Below are positions 25,143 through 33,119 of a DNA stretch of 50,275 nucleotides, in pieces. The translations under genes were made by a program, and so were the position numbers. The notes under the pieces are model-generated. The model was not told where the DNA came from. It ran no database searches and saw nothing but the letters and a program-made list of their open reading frames with translations. The stretch's first letter is position 1; the number at the start of each line of letters is the position of its first letter. The stretch comes from CBEUVQ01 sp965546615 (lineage in GTDB: Bacteria > Bacillota > Desulfotomaculia > Desulfotomaculales > Desulfohalotomaculaceae), in contig CBEUVQ010000014.1 in NCBI GenBank assembly GCA_965546615.1, forward strand, positions 1-50,275, in the 5' to 3' direction.

Positions 25143-25967
25143 ATATCATTAAGAAAAGAAAGTGCTTTTTGGAGAGACGGTGCGTGGATTCTCTTGTCGG
25201 TGATGACACTGGTTTCAATATTACTAATTGCTTTGCTGAACGCAGTCGGCAAACAAGTAAACATTGTTGTTGACGGCAGGAGCATCTCTGTTTACACTTA
25301 CCAAAACTCTGTCCAAAAAGTGCTGGTCGAGGCAGGTATACAGCTGTCAGAAAAAGATCGGGTTACTCCTGCACTTAATGCAAAAATTAAAGAAAAACAG
25401 CAGATTAAAATTGTTCGGATTAAAGAGAAACAAATAGCGATAGAAGAAAAAGTGCCGTTTAATGTGGTGCGGCATAATGATTACACCCTGCCGCAGGGGG
25501 TGGAACGGGTTATTCAACCGGGAATAAACGGGGTTAAACGATTAATATATTTAAGAATTTTAGAAGACGGGGTTGAGGTAGCCCGCAAGCTGCTTAAAAC
25601 AGAAACCATTAGTAAGCCGCAGGATAAAATTATTGCGGTAGGCAGAAGATCGACTGCTGTTCCGGTTTCCCGGGGAGAGTATGAGGTGCGTTCTGACGGA
25701 CCGGTAATTACCGCGGTGGCAACGGCTTATACTTATACCGGGAACAACACCGCTGCCGGAGTGTCCCCGCACCGGGGGGTAATTGCTGTTGATCCGAAAG
25801 TAATTCCGCTGGGTACAAAAGTGTATGTAGAAGGTTATGGGGAGGCAGTGGCTTTAGACACCGGTGCTTCAATTAAAGGTAACCGCATTGATGTGTTTTT
25901 TCCATCCAGGGAGGAATGTGTTCGTTGGGGAAGGAGAAGTGTTCAGGTACAAATTATAGGAAAATAG
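25143..25967 (+). CDS. YabE/RpfB-like wall protein: DUF348, G5 and 3D domains
   Basis: This is a membrane-anchored cell-wall protein. After a basic N-terminus and one hydrophobic segment (about residues 15-38) come DUF348-type repeats, a G5 domain (about 120-185) and a C-terminal 3D domain with ATAYTYTGNNTAAG, AVDPKVIPLG, ALDTGA and RIDVFF, like Bacillus YabE and stationary-phase muralytic proteins. The 3D domain is probably a lytic transglycosylase fold. The start is uncertain. The frame is open to the strong site GGGAGGGG (25130-25137), and the codon at 25143 is ATA. A TTG at 25194 has no ribosome site and would cut off the basic N-terminus. Confidence 0.85.
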   Translation: MSLRKESAFWRDGAWILLSVMTLVSILLIALLNAVGKQVNIVVDGRSISVYTYQNSVQKVLVEAGIQLSEKDRVTPALNAKIKEKQQIKIVRIKEKQIAIEEKVPFNVVRHNDYTLPQGVERVIQPGINGVKRLIYLRILEDGVEVARKLLKTETISKPQDKIIAVGRRSTAVPVSRGEYEVRSDGPVITAVATAYTYTGNNTAAGVSPHRGVIAVDPKVIPLGTKVYVEGYGEAVALDTGASIKGNRIDVFFPSREECVRWGRRSVQVQIIGK

Positions 25968-25972
25968 TCTGG

Positions 25973-26008
25973 AAAGGTGATATATTATCGCCTTTTTTGT
26001 TTTTTTGG
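25973..26008 (+). terminator. terminator after the first 3D protein
   Basis: AAAGGTGATA (25973-25982) pairs, with one G-T, with TATCGCCTTT (25986-25995). A long T-rich tail follows. Confidence 0.8.
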
Positions 26009-26087
26009 GCGGTTATTTGTAAGAATTTTTATAGAGGAAAATATTTAACTAATATAGAAAAAATTAACAATTAAGGAGGGGGTTGAA

Positions 26088-26777
26088 TTGAGTTGGGCAA
26101 CGATTGAATGGCCGCCAAAAGACGGTACAAGGTTAAGGCCGCGCTCAAAATCCAGCAGAATAATTAAATGTTTAGTGATTACTGCAGTTGGGCTGCTAAT
26201 TTTGTTAATCGCTTTTATTTTGTTGGCATTTGTTTACCGAAATGTGCCTTGGCCCTATCCTGTCAATGTTATTCAGACCAAAGCAATCGAAGTAACAGAT
26301 TATTTCCGGCAAAAAATAAACTTGGTAAATAATGAAACCGCAGATTTAAACTCCGGCAGCACGGCAGAAAAAACAACAGAGGAAGTCAAACAGGCAGATA
26401 CGGCGGAAAGCACCGCTGGCGGCAGTGAAGCGGAAGTTGTCCCGGTGCAGGGGCATATTCGCATTAACAGTGCGGGCGAAGCTTCCAGAGGCAGTAGTTT
26501 TCGTTATACCAAGGTGTTAGATATGTTAGCTACCGCATATACTTATACAGGCAGCCCGACAGCTTCGGGAGTGTGGCCTGACGAAGGGGTGGTGGCGGTA
26601 GATACCGCAGTGATACCTTTAGGAACAAAATTATATGTGGACGGTTACGGATATGCGCGTGCGCTTGATACCGGAAGGGATATAGTAGGCAGCAGAATTG
26701 ATTTGTTTATGAAGTCTGAAGATCAGGCTTTAAACTGGGGGGTGAAAAGAGTAAAGGTATACATTTTGGAAAACTGA
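26088..26777 (+). CDS. membrane-anchored 3D-domain protein, second copy
   Basis: The 229-residue protein has a basic N-terminus, one transmembrane segment (about 30-50), a polar Thr/Glu/Ser linker and a C-terminal 3D domain with ATAYTYTGSPTASG, AVDTAVIPLG, ALDTGRDI and RIDLFM. It lacks the G5 domain of its neighbour, so it is a shorter paralogue. The TTG start follows GGAGGGGG. Both probably act on peptidoglycan outside the membrane. The two genes are separated by a terminator, so they need not be co-expressed. Confidence 0.85.
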   Translation: MSWATIEWPPKDGTRLRPRSKSSRIIKCLVITAVGLLILLIAFILLAFVYRNVPWPYPVNVIQTKAIEVTDYFRQKINLVNNETADLNSGSTAEKTTEEVKQADTAESTAGGSEAEVVPVQGHIRINSAGEASRGSSFRYTKVLDMLATAYTYTGSPTASGVWPDEGVVAVDTAVIPLGTKLYVDGYGYARALDTGRDIVGSRIDLFMKSEDQALNWGVKRVKVYILEN

Positions 26778-26786
26778 CAGAAAAAA

Positions 26787-26818
26787 ATGGGTGCAATTAA
26801 AAACACCTGTTTTTTTTT
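26787..26818 (+). terminator. terminator after the second 3D protein
   Basis: A short stem, GGGTG with CACCT, is followed by nine T residues. Confidence 0.65.
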
Positions 26819-26885
26819 GTGGAAGTGAGCAGTTTGCCGGGGGTATAATAATATAGAAACATAAAAACAGAAAAGAGGTTAACAT

Positions 26886-27764
26886 GTGAGAGATTTATGG
26901 TCACCGGCAAAAGTATCAGAAATATTAAAACAGCATAACTTTCATACCACTAAAAGTTTAGGACAAAATTTTTTGGTAGATGCCAATATTATTAATAAAA
27001 TAATTTCCACTGCGGAGATATCCAACCAAGATTTGGTTATTGAGATCGGTACCGGAATTGGTGTACTGACCGGCGCATTGGCAGAAAAAGCAAACAAAGT
27101 AATTGCAGTTGAGGTTGATAAAAGATTGATCCCCATTTTGGAAGATACCTTGGCAGCATATAATAATATCGAGGTTGTACTGGCAGATGCTATGAAGGTG
27201 AACTTTGACCGCTTAGCGCAGGAAAAAACAAACGGTTGCTTTGGCAGTAAAGGAAAAAGTTATAAACTGGTGGCAAATTTACCGTATTACATAACGACGC
27301 CGCTGATTATGCATCTGTTAAGCAATAAATTTAATTTAGACAGTCTGGTAATTATGGTTCAAAAAGAAGTGGCAATGCGGCTGGCCGCCGGCCCTAATAA
27401 TAAAAATTACGGTGCAATAACGGTTGCGGTACAGTATTATACTCGGCCGGAGATTGTTTTTAAAGTGCCCCGCACTGTTTTTTACCCCCGGCCCGATGTA
27501 GACTCTGCTGTAGTGAAATTACAGCGAAGAAAAAAACCCCCTGTTGCAGTAAAAGATGAAGATGTGTTTTTTAAAGTAGTACGTGCTGCTTTTGGACAGC
27601 GCAGAAAAACATTGTTAAATGCGCTGACCGGTTCAGATATGGGCATCGCCAAAGAAAAATTAATTGAAGTTTTAAGTGAGGTCGATATAGATTACAAGCG
27701 CAGAGGGGAAACACTTTCCTTGGAGGAATTTGCGCTTATTGCCAATAACTTAGCATCAAAATAA
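26886..27764 (+). CDS. rsmA: 16S rRNA dimethyladenosine transferase
   Basis: RsmA (KsgA) dimethylates A1518 and A1519 in 16S rRNA. It has 292 residues, with KSLGQNFLVD, the SAM-binding VIEIGTGIGVLTGAL and the catalytic NLPYYITTP. It starts with GTG after AGAGGTT. The usual neighbour rnmV (RNase M5) is absent here; the 3D proteins come directly before. Confidence 0.96.
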   Translation: MRDLWSPAKVSEILKQHNFHTTKSLGQNFLVDANIINKIISTAEISNQDLVIEIGTGIGVLTGALAEKANKVIAVEVDKRLIPILEDTLAAYNNIEVVLADAMKVNFDRLAQEKTNGCFGSKGKSYKLVANLPYYITTPLIMHLLSNKFNLDSLVIMVQKEVAMRLAAGPNNKNYGAITVAVQYYTRPEIVFKVPRTVFYPRPDVDSAVVKLQRRKKPPVAVKDEDVFFKVVRAAFGQRRKTLLNALTGSDMGIAKEKLIEVLSEVDIDYKRRGETLSLEEFALIANNLASK

Positions 27765-27784
27765 ACGTATTTAGGAGCATAGTT

Positions 27785-28255
27785 ATGGACTTTATCAGCC
27801 CCTCTAAAGGTAAAATGTCATTTGATGAAATGATGATTGACATTATGAATTATATCAAGGGTTTGCCGCACTCCAGCTACAAAATTATTATTGGCACTGA
27901 TTCAATGGTTAAAAGGGAAACCTGCTTTGTGACTGCGGTAATAGTGCACCGCTTGGGTAAAGGCGGTAAATACTATTATCGCAAACAGATTGAACAAAAA
28001 CTAAGAAGTTTAAGACAAAAAATTTTTTATGAAACTTCTTTAAGCCTGGAGGTAGGCGGAATGGTGGCCCGTTTTTTGTCAAATTACGGGTATGAAGAAA
28101 TGGAAGTGGAAATTCACATTGATGTTGGGAAAAAAGGCCAAACCAAGGATTTAATTAAAGAGGTGGTTGGCATGGTAACCGGCAGCGGTTTTAATGCCAA
28201 AATCAAACCGGATTCTTTCGGGGCATCCAGTGTGGCTGATAAATACAGCAAGTAA
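27785..28255 (+). CDS. ykuK: RNase H-like YkuK family protein
   Basis: This 156-residue protein resembles the DUF458/YkuK family with a ribonuclease H-like fold. The segment KIIIGTDSMVKRETCFVTAV carries the likely acidic start of the fold, and HIDVGKKGQTKDLIKEVVGM a further conserved part. The function of the family is not known in detail. The ATG follows TAGGAGCAT. It lies between rsmA and yabG with a strong terminator after it. Confidence 0.88.
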   Translation: MDFISPSKGKMSFDEMMIDIMNYIKGLPHSSYKIIIGTDSMVKRETCFVTAVIVHRLGKGGKYYYRKQIEQKLRSLRQKIFYETSLSLEVGGMVARFLSNYGYEEMEVEIHIDVGKKGQTKDLIKEVVGMVTGSGFNAKIKPDSFGASSVADKYSK

Positions 28256-28306
28256 AAAAGACTGCTGAATAACGAGCGGCTCAGTTCGTTATTCAGCAGT
28301 CTTTTT
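28255..28306 (+). terminator. terminator before yabG
   Basis: A 21-base stem, AAAAAGACTGCTGAATAACGA with its complement at 28286-28306, ends in T residues. It insulates yabG from upstream transcription. Confidence 0.95.
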
Positions 28307-28394
28307 ATTTTACAGAACCGATCTATCTATGGTTTGTGCAGAGCAAATGACAACTGCAGTTTGCGGTGTTGATGAAATTATTACCATAATTTGT

Positions 28395-28423
28395 AACCGA
28401 AAACAATATCTGCTCATACAATA
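28395..28423 (+). promoter_or_regulatory. SigmaK-type promoter of yabG
   Basis: AAC (28395-28397), 17 bases and CATACAATA (28415-28423) match the SigmaK pattern AC and CATAnnnTA. CATACAAT also fits a SigmaE -10, but no good SigmaE -35 was seen. Bacillus yabG is a SigmaK gene, so mother-cell expression is expected. Confidence 0.7.
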
Positions 28424-28451
28424 AAAAAAATAATCAATAGGGGGCAGGGTT

Positions 28452-29315
28452 ATGACAAAAATCAAAGAGGGAGACATCGTTGCCCGCAAGTCTTATTCCT
28501 GTGATGTTTTTTTTAAAGTAATTGAAGTTTATAAAAGCAATCAAGAAACTTATGCCCTGCTGAAGGGATTGGATTTAAGGTTGTGTGCCAGTTCCCCGGT
28601 GAGTGACTTAAAAAAAGTAGAAGCTGCCGAAGTAGCGAGCTACTGGCATAATATAATGAAAAAAAACGGAGAGCAGATGAGGAGAGTTTTAAACCGACGA
28701 ATGAAAGAACGGGAACGGGTGTGTGCCAGGGCGTTGAAACAAAATGGCGAGGAAGAGGAAAAAAAAATAGAAGCGTTTGATTTGCCCGGCAGTGTTTTGC
28801 ATATTGACGGTGACCAAGATTATTTAAATTTATGCATGACATCGTATAACCAACTGGGGATAACCGCTTACGGTTATAATGTGCCTGAAGATAAACAGGC
28901 GGAAGTGGTAATTAAATATTTGGAGGAGCACCGGCCGGATATTTTAGTACTTACCGGTCATGACGGTTATATAAAAGGGCAGGATTATCGGGATGTAAAC
29001 AGTTATCATAATTCCCAGCATTTTATAAATGCAGTAAAGGCAGCCCGGCGTTATGAAAAAAACATGGACGATTTAATTATTTTTGCCGGGGCATGTCAGT
29101 CAAATTATGAAGCAATTTTAAATGCCGGTGCTAATTTTGCAAGTTCGCCAAAACGCGTTTTGATTCATGCGTTTGATCCAGTGTTTGTAGTAGAAAAAAT
29201 TGCCTATACATCAATTTATGACCCCATTCCGCTGAAAGATGTCATTGCCGGGACGATTACCGGGTTTGACGGTATTGGCGGTTTTGAAATACCTAAAATA
29301 CAATCCGATTATTGA
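28452..29315 (+). CDS. yabG: sporulation protease YabG, 3' end altered by an inserted element
   Basis: YabG is the mother-cell protease (family U57) that processes coat and, in Clostridia, germination proteins. It has 287 residues and starts MTKIKEGDIVARKSY as in Bacillus. Candidate catalytic residues are His170 in LTGHDGY and Cys215 in AGACQSNYE. The frame enters the inserted element after Glu279, which replaces the native end by IPKIQSDY. The native end lies at 34644-34691. Joining the two gives 293 residues ending GGFETRGKHRLGIPKSTY, which restores a family-like C-terminus. The ATG follows GGGGGCAGGG. Whether the altered form is active is unknown. Confidence 0.92.
   Translation: MTKIKEGDIVARKSYSCDVFFKVIEVYKSNQETYALLKGLDLRLCASSPVSDLKKVEAAEVASYWHNIMKKNGEQMRRVLNRRMKERERVCARALKQNGEEEEKKIEAFDLPGSVLHIDGDQDYLNLCMTSYNQLGITAYGYNVPEDKQAEVVIKYLEEHRPDILVLTGHDGYIKGQDYRDVNSYHNSQHFINAVKAARRYEKNMDDLIIFAGACQSNYEAILNAGANFASSPKRVLIHAFDPVFVVEKIAYTSIYDPIPLKDVIAGTITGFDGIGGFEIPKIQSDY
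29263..29310 (+). other. left attachment site (attL) in yabG
   Basis: Left of GAAA (29286-29289) the sequence is yabG coding (GGTATTGGCGGTTTT). Right of it is the element end (TACCTAAAATACAATCCGAT), identical to the right half of the middle junction. Confidence 0.85.
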
Positions 29316-29871
29316 GCATAAAAATAAAGTGATATCGGCGGCGTTTCCGCACAGTGAAAAGAAATGCCGCTTTAAATAAGCAGGCTTGAACAATTTATTG
29401 ATATTAATGTACATAGAAAAACAGAAGAAAAACTATAAATACTTAGTATTGTAAAAATCTTATATGTACAAGCTGGTTTGGCAGCAAATTTAAGTAAAAT
29501 CAATCAATAACAACGTTTGGAATATTCTGGTAGTATTAAAATCAAAAAGCAAAAGCGGTATCCGCTTACCCATGCTTAAGCATTGGAAATTCACCCCCAA
29601 CACCTAAAAAGTTATTTGATAATGGGAAAATTGATCCCAAAAATATGGAGGTTATAGTGGGGAATTTTCAAGCTGCTGATCACATAAATTGATGATGAAG
29701 CTGTTTGCCGACACTGTTAAGTAATTGGAGAGGGAAAATAAGTACCTTAAGTTGGGTGCACCGGCGGGCAGATTAACAGGCACTTTAACAACTGAATAAT
29801 GAGCAAAGGATAATCAATTTAATAAAAAAATCAATTGACGATTTATGCTTTTAGAAAAAGGGGTGCTTGTT
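29316..29871. other. element left part without a clear gene (copy 1)
   Basis: No gene with start and ribosome site was found. Two hairpins are adjacent: AAGCGG/CCGCTT (29553-29567) and the palindrome ATGCTTAAGCAT (29572-29583). A frame without a start codon, 29540-29692, reads as 50 ordinary-looking residues including GNSPPTPKKLFDNGKIDPKN and may be a gene remnant. The same occurs in copy 2 at 31995-32550. Confidence 0.5.
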
Positions 29872-30213
29872 ATGTTGATAAATATAAATTTACTTATGAA
29901 TGCTGCAGAAAGGTTGAAAAATGAGACATTCGGCGGCGGCAGATTAACGGAGAAGGCCGGTGGGGTATTTGCCGCAGAGTTTAATACATCGGCAGTCGGT
30001 GAATGCAAATCTGTCTTGAAAAGCAGTGTAAAAAATTTAAGCAGTTGGTTTAAACAGAAAGAGAATAAGATAAATGCAGCTGTTCGAAGTGCTTTAGCTG
30101 AGGAGAAAAATACTGAAACAGCGGAGCGAAGTATTTACACTGAGGTGCGGGCGGGCCCGCCTAAAGACCAAATTATTTGGATGGGGGGGATGCGGAATTT
30201 GGTGAATGATTAG
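29872..30213 (+). CDS. element-encoded protein of unknown function, copy 1
   Basis: This is a 113-residue protein with no recognised family. The ATG at 29872 follows AAAGGGGTG at good spacing; the in-frame ATG at 29845 has none. The composition is mixed, with a basic and helical middle (KSSVKNLSSWFKQKENKIN) and an acidic section. There is no signal peptide or membrane segment. It is the only plus-strand cargo in the element besides the recombinase. Its 3' end overlaps the minus-strand frame by 41 bases. Confidence 0.6.
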   Translation: MLININLLMNAAERLKNETFGGGRLTEKAGGVFAAEFNTSAVGECKSVLKSSVKNLSSWFKQKENKINAAVRSALAEEKNTETAERSIYTEVRAGPPKDQIIWMGGMRNLVND

Positions 30214-30331
30214 TTTTGCGGTGAGCGTCATCATTAGTTGAAACACTTCCGGAAGTGAGCAGCCGGCATAAAATCTTCAGTAATTTTTCCTGCTGCTTAG
30301 CATCTGCTTTAAAATTCTTAACGACAATCAT
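30173..30331 (-). CDS. small 52-residue protein, divergent from the recombinase (copy 1)
   Basis: On the minus strand ATG at 30331 has GGAGG eight bases upstream. The product begins MIVVKNFKADAKQQEKLLKI and continues with a leucine-rich helix (LCRLL), then a polar Ser/Asn/His tail to TAA. It is too short for a confident family call. Its position, divergent and 110 bases before a large serine recombinase, is where small accessory factors are found, so it could be a directionality factor or a repressor. That is inference. The ribosome site is the main support. Confidence 0.55.
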   Translation of the reverse strand: MIVVKNFKADAKQQEKLLKILCRLLTSGSVSTNDDAHRKTNHSPNSASPPSK

Positions 30332-30362
30332 TTAAAACACCTCCGTATAATTAAGTTATGCG

Positions 30363-30382
30363 GCAGGGCTTGTCAAGCTGCG
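30363..30382. promoter_or_regulatory. operator-like dyad between the small gene and the recombinase (copy 1)
   Basis: GCTTGTCAAGC (30368-30378) is a perfect dyad with near-symmetric GCAG/CTGC flanks. It contains TTGTCA on the plus strand, a possible recombinase -35 with TATATT at 30391-30396, and TTGACA on the minus strand. A protein bound here could control both directions. Confidence 0.45.
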
Positions 30383-30440
30383 TATAAGAATATATTTCCG
30401 GTCAAGATTGCTGAAGGATAACCCTGGGAGGTTTGGCTGA

Positions 30441-31943
30441 TTGAAAGTTGCTGTTTATTGTCGGGTTTCCACAGAGGATCAGGCGGAATCTAAAACTATA
30501 GAAAACCAGGTGCAATTTGCGCAAAAATATTGTGAACTGCAGGAATTGGAGATTTATAATTTCTATCTGGATGACGGTGTAAGCGGCTCAATACCGGTAA
30601 GCAAGCGCCCGGCCGGCGGAAGACTGCTGAACGATGCTGAAAAACAGTTATTTGAGGCCGTTTATGTGTACAGACTGGACCGCTTGGCACGTACAACTTT
30701 GGACATTTTAAAAACCCAAGATAAATTGAGCAAATTAGGAATTACATTGAAAAGTATGACGGAAAGTTTTGATACATCAACTCCCAGCGGAAAATTTTTT
30801 TTAACCACTTTAGGCGGTATAGCTGAAATTGAACGGGCAACTATTGCTGAAAGAATGCGATTAGGAAAGAACCGGGCGATTAAAGAGGGGAGGTGGCCGG
30901 GGGGGCCGCCTCCGTTTGGGTACAGCATTGTCAATAAGCGACTGCAGATTAATAATTCTGAAGCGGAAATCATTAAGTTGATTTTTAACTTATATGCGCA
31001 AAAAGGAATGGATACGGTATCTGTTGCCGATTATTTAACTATGTCAGGCTATCCCACTCCGTTATCAAAAAGGGGTAAAAAGAATGCGGCAGCTGTGTGG
31101 TACGGCAGTACGGTGTGGAGTATTTTAACCAACAGCAGTTATACCGGCGTTTATTTGTACGGAAAAAATAAACCGGCCGACAAGCAGCAGACATTTTTGT
31201 GTCCGGTGATTATTGACAGGCAGCAGTGGGAAGCGGCACAGGCAAAACTGAAAAGCAACTCTTTTAACGCCAGGCGCAACGCTAAACGGGATTATTTACT
31301 GCGCGGCATAATCCGCTGTGGTAACTGCGGGCGTAAATACTGTGGTGACGGCAGCCGCAGGAAAGGCAGAAACCACTATTATCGCTGCACCGGCAACTCA
31401 TCTTTTCGCGGTAAGTTAGTCCCGAAATGTTCATCAAAATCGGTGCGCGCCGATGTCATTGAAAAAATTGTTTGGGAAGATATTTTAAACTTTATTCAGA
31501 AAGCCGAACAGGTGCAGCAAAAACTGTTGAGCATGATCAACTCAGCAGAATTACCTGCCGGCAGAACAGATGAATTGTGGGCTTTGAAAAAGTTGACAAC
31601 CGGTAAGATGCAGGAACGAAACAGAGTGCTGGCACTGTTTCGCAAAGGACTGATTACTGAACAAGAAGCAGAAGCGCAGCTGACAGATATTGCTCGACAG
31701 CTGGACGACTTGCAGAAGCGGCAGAACCGATATCAAGGGGCGATAAAACCGCTTTCTGTTGGGGAATTTTCTCAACAGCAAATTGTTTCTTTATTACAGA
31801 AAAGAATTGCACATGCCGATGCTGCGACCAAGAGAGAGATTATTTCCGCTTTAGTAGAGTCAATAATCATCGACACGTCACAAGAAAACAACAGAGCGGT
31901 GGTGACGGCGACCATTAATTATTGTTTTGACTGTTTAAATTGA
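30441..31943 (+). CDS. large serine recombinase, copy 1
   Basis: The enzyme is a 500-residue site-specific recombinase of the SpoIVCA/large serine integrase class. It has a catalytic resolvase domain (1-140) with nucleophile Ser10 in AVYCRVSTEDQ and the arginine-rich VYRLDRLAR. A recombinase domain (about 150-260) includes WPGGPPPFGYS. A zinc ribbon follows (CGNCGRKYCGDG to KCSSKS, about 290-335). A coiled-coil region (about 350-450) completes it. No frameshift or lost key residue was seen. The TTG start follows GGGAGG. It likely inserts and excises the element at the GA-centred sites. Confidence 0.95.
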   Translation: MKVAVYCRVSTEDQAESKTIENQVQFAQKYCELQELEIYNFYLDDGVSGSIPVSKRPAGGRLLNDAEKQLFEAVYVYRLDRLARTTLDILKTQDKLSKLGITLKSMTESFDTSTPSGKFFLTTLGGIAEIERATIAERMRLGKNRAIKEGRWPGGPPPFGYSIVNKRLQINNSEAEIIKLIFNLYAQKGMDTVSVADYLTMSGYPTPLSKRGKKNAAAVWYGSTVWSILTNSSYTGVYLYGKNKPADKQQTFLCPVIIDRQQWEAAQAKLKSNSFNARRNAKRDYLLRGIIRCGNCGRKYCGDGSRRKGRNHYYRCTGNSSFRGKLVPKCSSKSVRADVIEKIVWEDILNFIQKAEQVQQKLLSMINSAELPAGRTDELWALKKLTTGKMQERNRVLALFRKGLITEQEAEAQLTDIARQLDDLQKRQNRYQGAIKPLSVGEFSQQQIVSLLQKRIAHADAATKREIISALVESIIIDTSQENNRAVVTATINYCFDCLN

Positions 31944-31988
31944 TCGGAATGAATTGGCGGTGTGGAAATACCTAAAATACAATCCGAT
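31943..31988. other. candidate attP at the junction of the two copies
   Basis: ATCGGAATGAATT (31943-31955) and AATACAATCCGAT (31976-31988) are an imperfect inverted repeat (11 of 13 positions complementary). The centre lies between 31965 and 31966, exactly on the dinucleotide GA of the shared GAAA. This matches the two-base crossover of serine recombinases. It is formed by the right end of copy 1 and the left end of copy 2, and so equals the site expected in an excised circle. Confidence 0.8.
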
Positions 31989-32550
31989 TATTGAGCATAA
32001 AAATAAAGTGATATCGGCGGCGTTTCCGCACAGTGAAAAGAAATGCCGCTTTAAATAAGCAGGCTTGAACAATTTATTGATATTAATGTACATAGAAAAA
32101 CAGAAGAAAAACTATAAATACTTAGTATTGTAAAAATCTTATATGTACAAGCTGGTTTGGCAGCAAATTTAAGTAAAATCAATCAATAACAACGTTTGGA
32201 ATATTCTGGTAGTATTAAAATCAAAAAGCAAAAGCGGTATCCGCTTACCCATGCTTAAGCATTGGAAATTCACCCCCAACACCTAAAAAGTTATTTGATA
32301 ATGGGAAAATTGATCCCAAAAATATGGAGGTTATAGTGGGGAATTTTCAAGCTGCTGATCACATAAATTGATGATGAAGCTGTTTGCCGACACTGTTAAG
32401 TAATTGGAGAGGGAAAATAAGTACCTTAAGTTGGGTGCACCGGCGGGCAGATTAACAGGCACTTTAACAACTGAATAATGAGCAAAGGATAATCAATTTA
32501 ATAAAAAAATCAATTGACGATTTATGCTTTTAGAAAAAGGGGTGCTTGTT

Positions 32551-32892
32551 ATGTTGATAAATATAAATTTACTTATGAATGCTGCAGAAAGGTTGAAAAA
32601 TGAGACATTCGGCGGCGGCAGATTAACGGAGAAGGCCGGTGGGGTATTTGCCGCAGAGTTTAATACATCGGCAGTCGGTGAATGCAAATCTGTCTTGAAA
32701 AGCAGTGTAAAAAATTTAAGCAGTTGGTTTAAACAGAAAGAGAATAAGATAAATGCAGCTGTTCGAAGTGCTTTAGCTGAGGAGAAAAATACTGAAACAG
32801 CGGAGCGAAGTATTTACACTGAGGTGCGGGCGGGCCCGCCTAAAGACCAAATTATTTGGATGGGGGGGATGCGGAATTTGGTGAATGATTAG
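32551..32892 (+). CDS. element-encoded protein of unknown function, copy 2
   Basis: Identical in sequence to the 113-residue protein at 29872, with the same AAAGGGGTG site before the ATG. No family was recognised. Confidence 0.6.
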   Translation: MLININLLMNAAERLKNETFGGGRLTEKAGGVFAAEFNTSAVGECKSVLKSSVKNLSSWFKQKENKINAAVRSALAEEKNTETAERSIYTEVRAGPPKDQIIWMGGMRNLVND

Positions 32893-33010
32893 TTTTGCGG
32901 TGAGCGTCATCATTAGTTGAAACACTTCCGGAAGTGAGCAGCCGGCATAAAATCTTCAGTAATTTTTCCTGCTGCTTAGCATCTGCTTTAAAATTCTTAA
33001 CGACAATCAT
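32852..33010 (-). CDS. small 52-residue protein, copy 2
   Basis: Identical to the minus-strand frame at 30173-30331, including the GGAGG site eight bases before the ATG at 33010. Confidence 0.5.
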   Translation of the reverse strand: MIVVKNFKADAKQQEKLLKILCRLLTSGSVSTNDDAHRKTNHSPNSASPPSK

Positions 33011-33041
33011 TTAAAACACCTCCGTATAATTAAGTTATGCG

Positions 33042-33061
33042 GCAGGGCTTGTCAAGCTGCG
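33042..33061. promoter_or_regulatory. operator-like dyad, copy 2
   Basis: The same GCTTGTCAAGC dyad as at 30363-30382 lies between the minus-strand frame and the recombinase. Confidence 0.4.
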
Positions 33062-33119
33062 TATAAGAATATATTTCCGGTCAAGATTGCTGAAGGATAA
33101 CCCTGGGAGGTTTGGCTGA

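Larger units (their letters stand above)
29286..31964 (+). mobile_element. serine-recombinase element in yabG, copy 1 (2,679 bp)
   Basis: The unit runs from the first GAAA junction (29286) to just before the second (31965). It holds a 113-residue protein gene, a minus-strand 52-residue frame and a 500-residue serine recombinase. A second copy follows head to tail. The two copies read identically everywhere they were compared, including intergenic parts, so the duplication is recent or is an assembly effect. The insertion lies in the conserved 3' end of yabG. It has no phage structural, transfer or resistance genes. Confidence 0.9.

Noticed and set aside
30347..30376. A SigmaA promoter (TTGACA with AATTAT) for the 52-residue minus-strand gene
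   Set aside because: The -10 would place the transcript start at or inside the GGAGG ribosome site, leaving no leader. Only the dyad was kept as a feature.
32493..32687. Minus-strand 64-residue frame in both element copies
   Set aside because: It is antisense to the 113-residue gene, which has a ribosome site. The minus frame has none.
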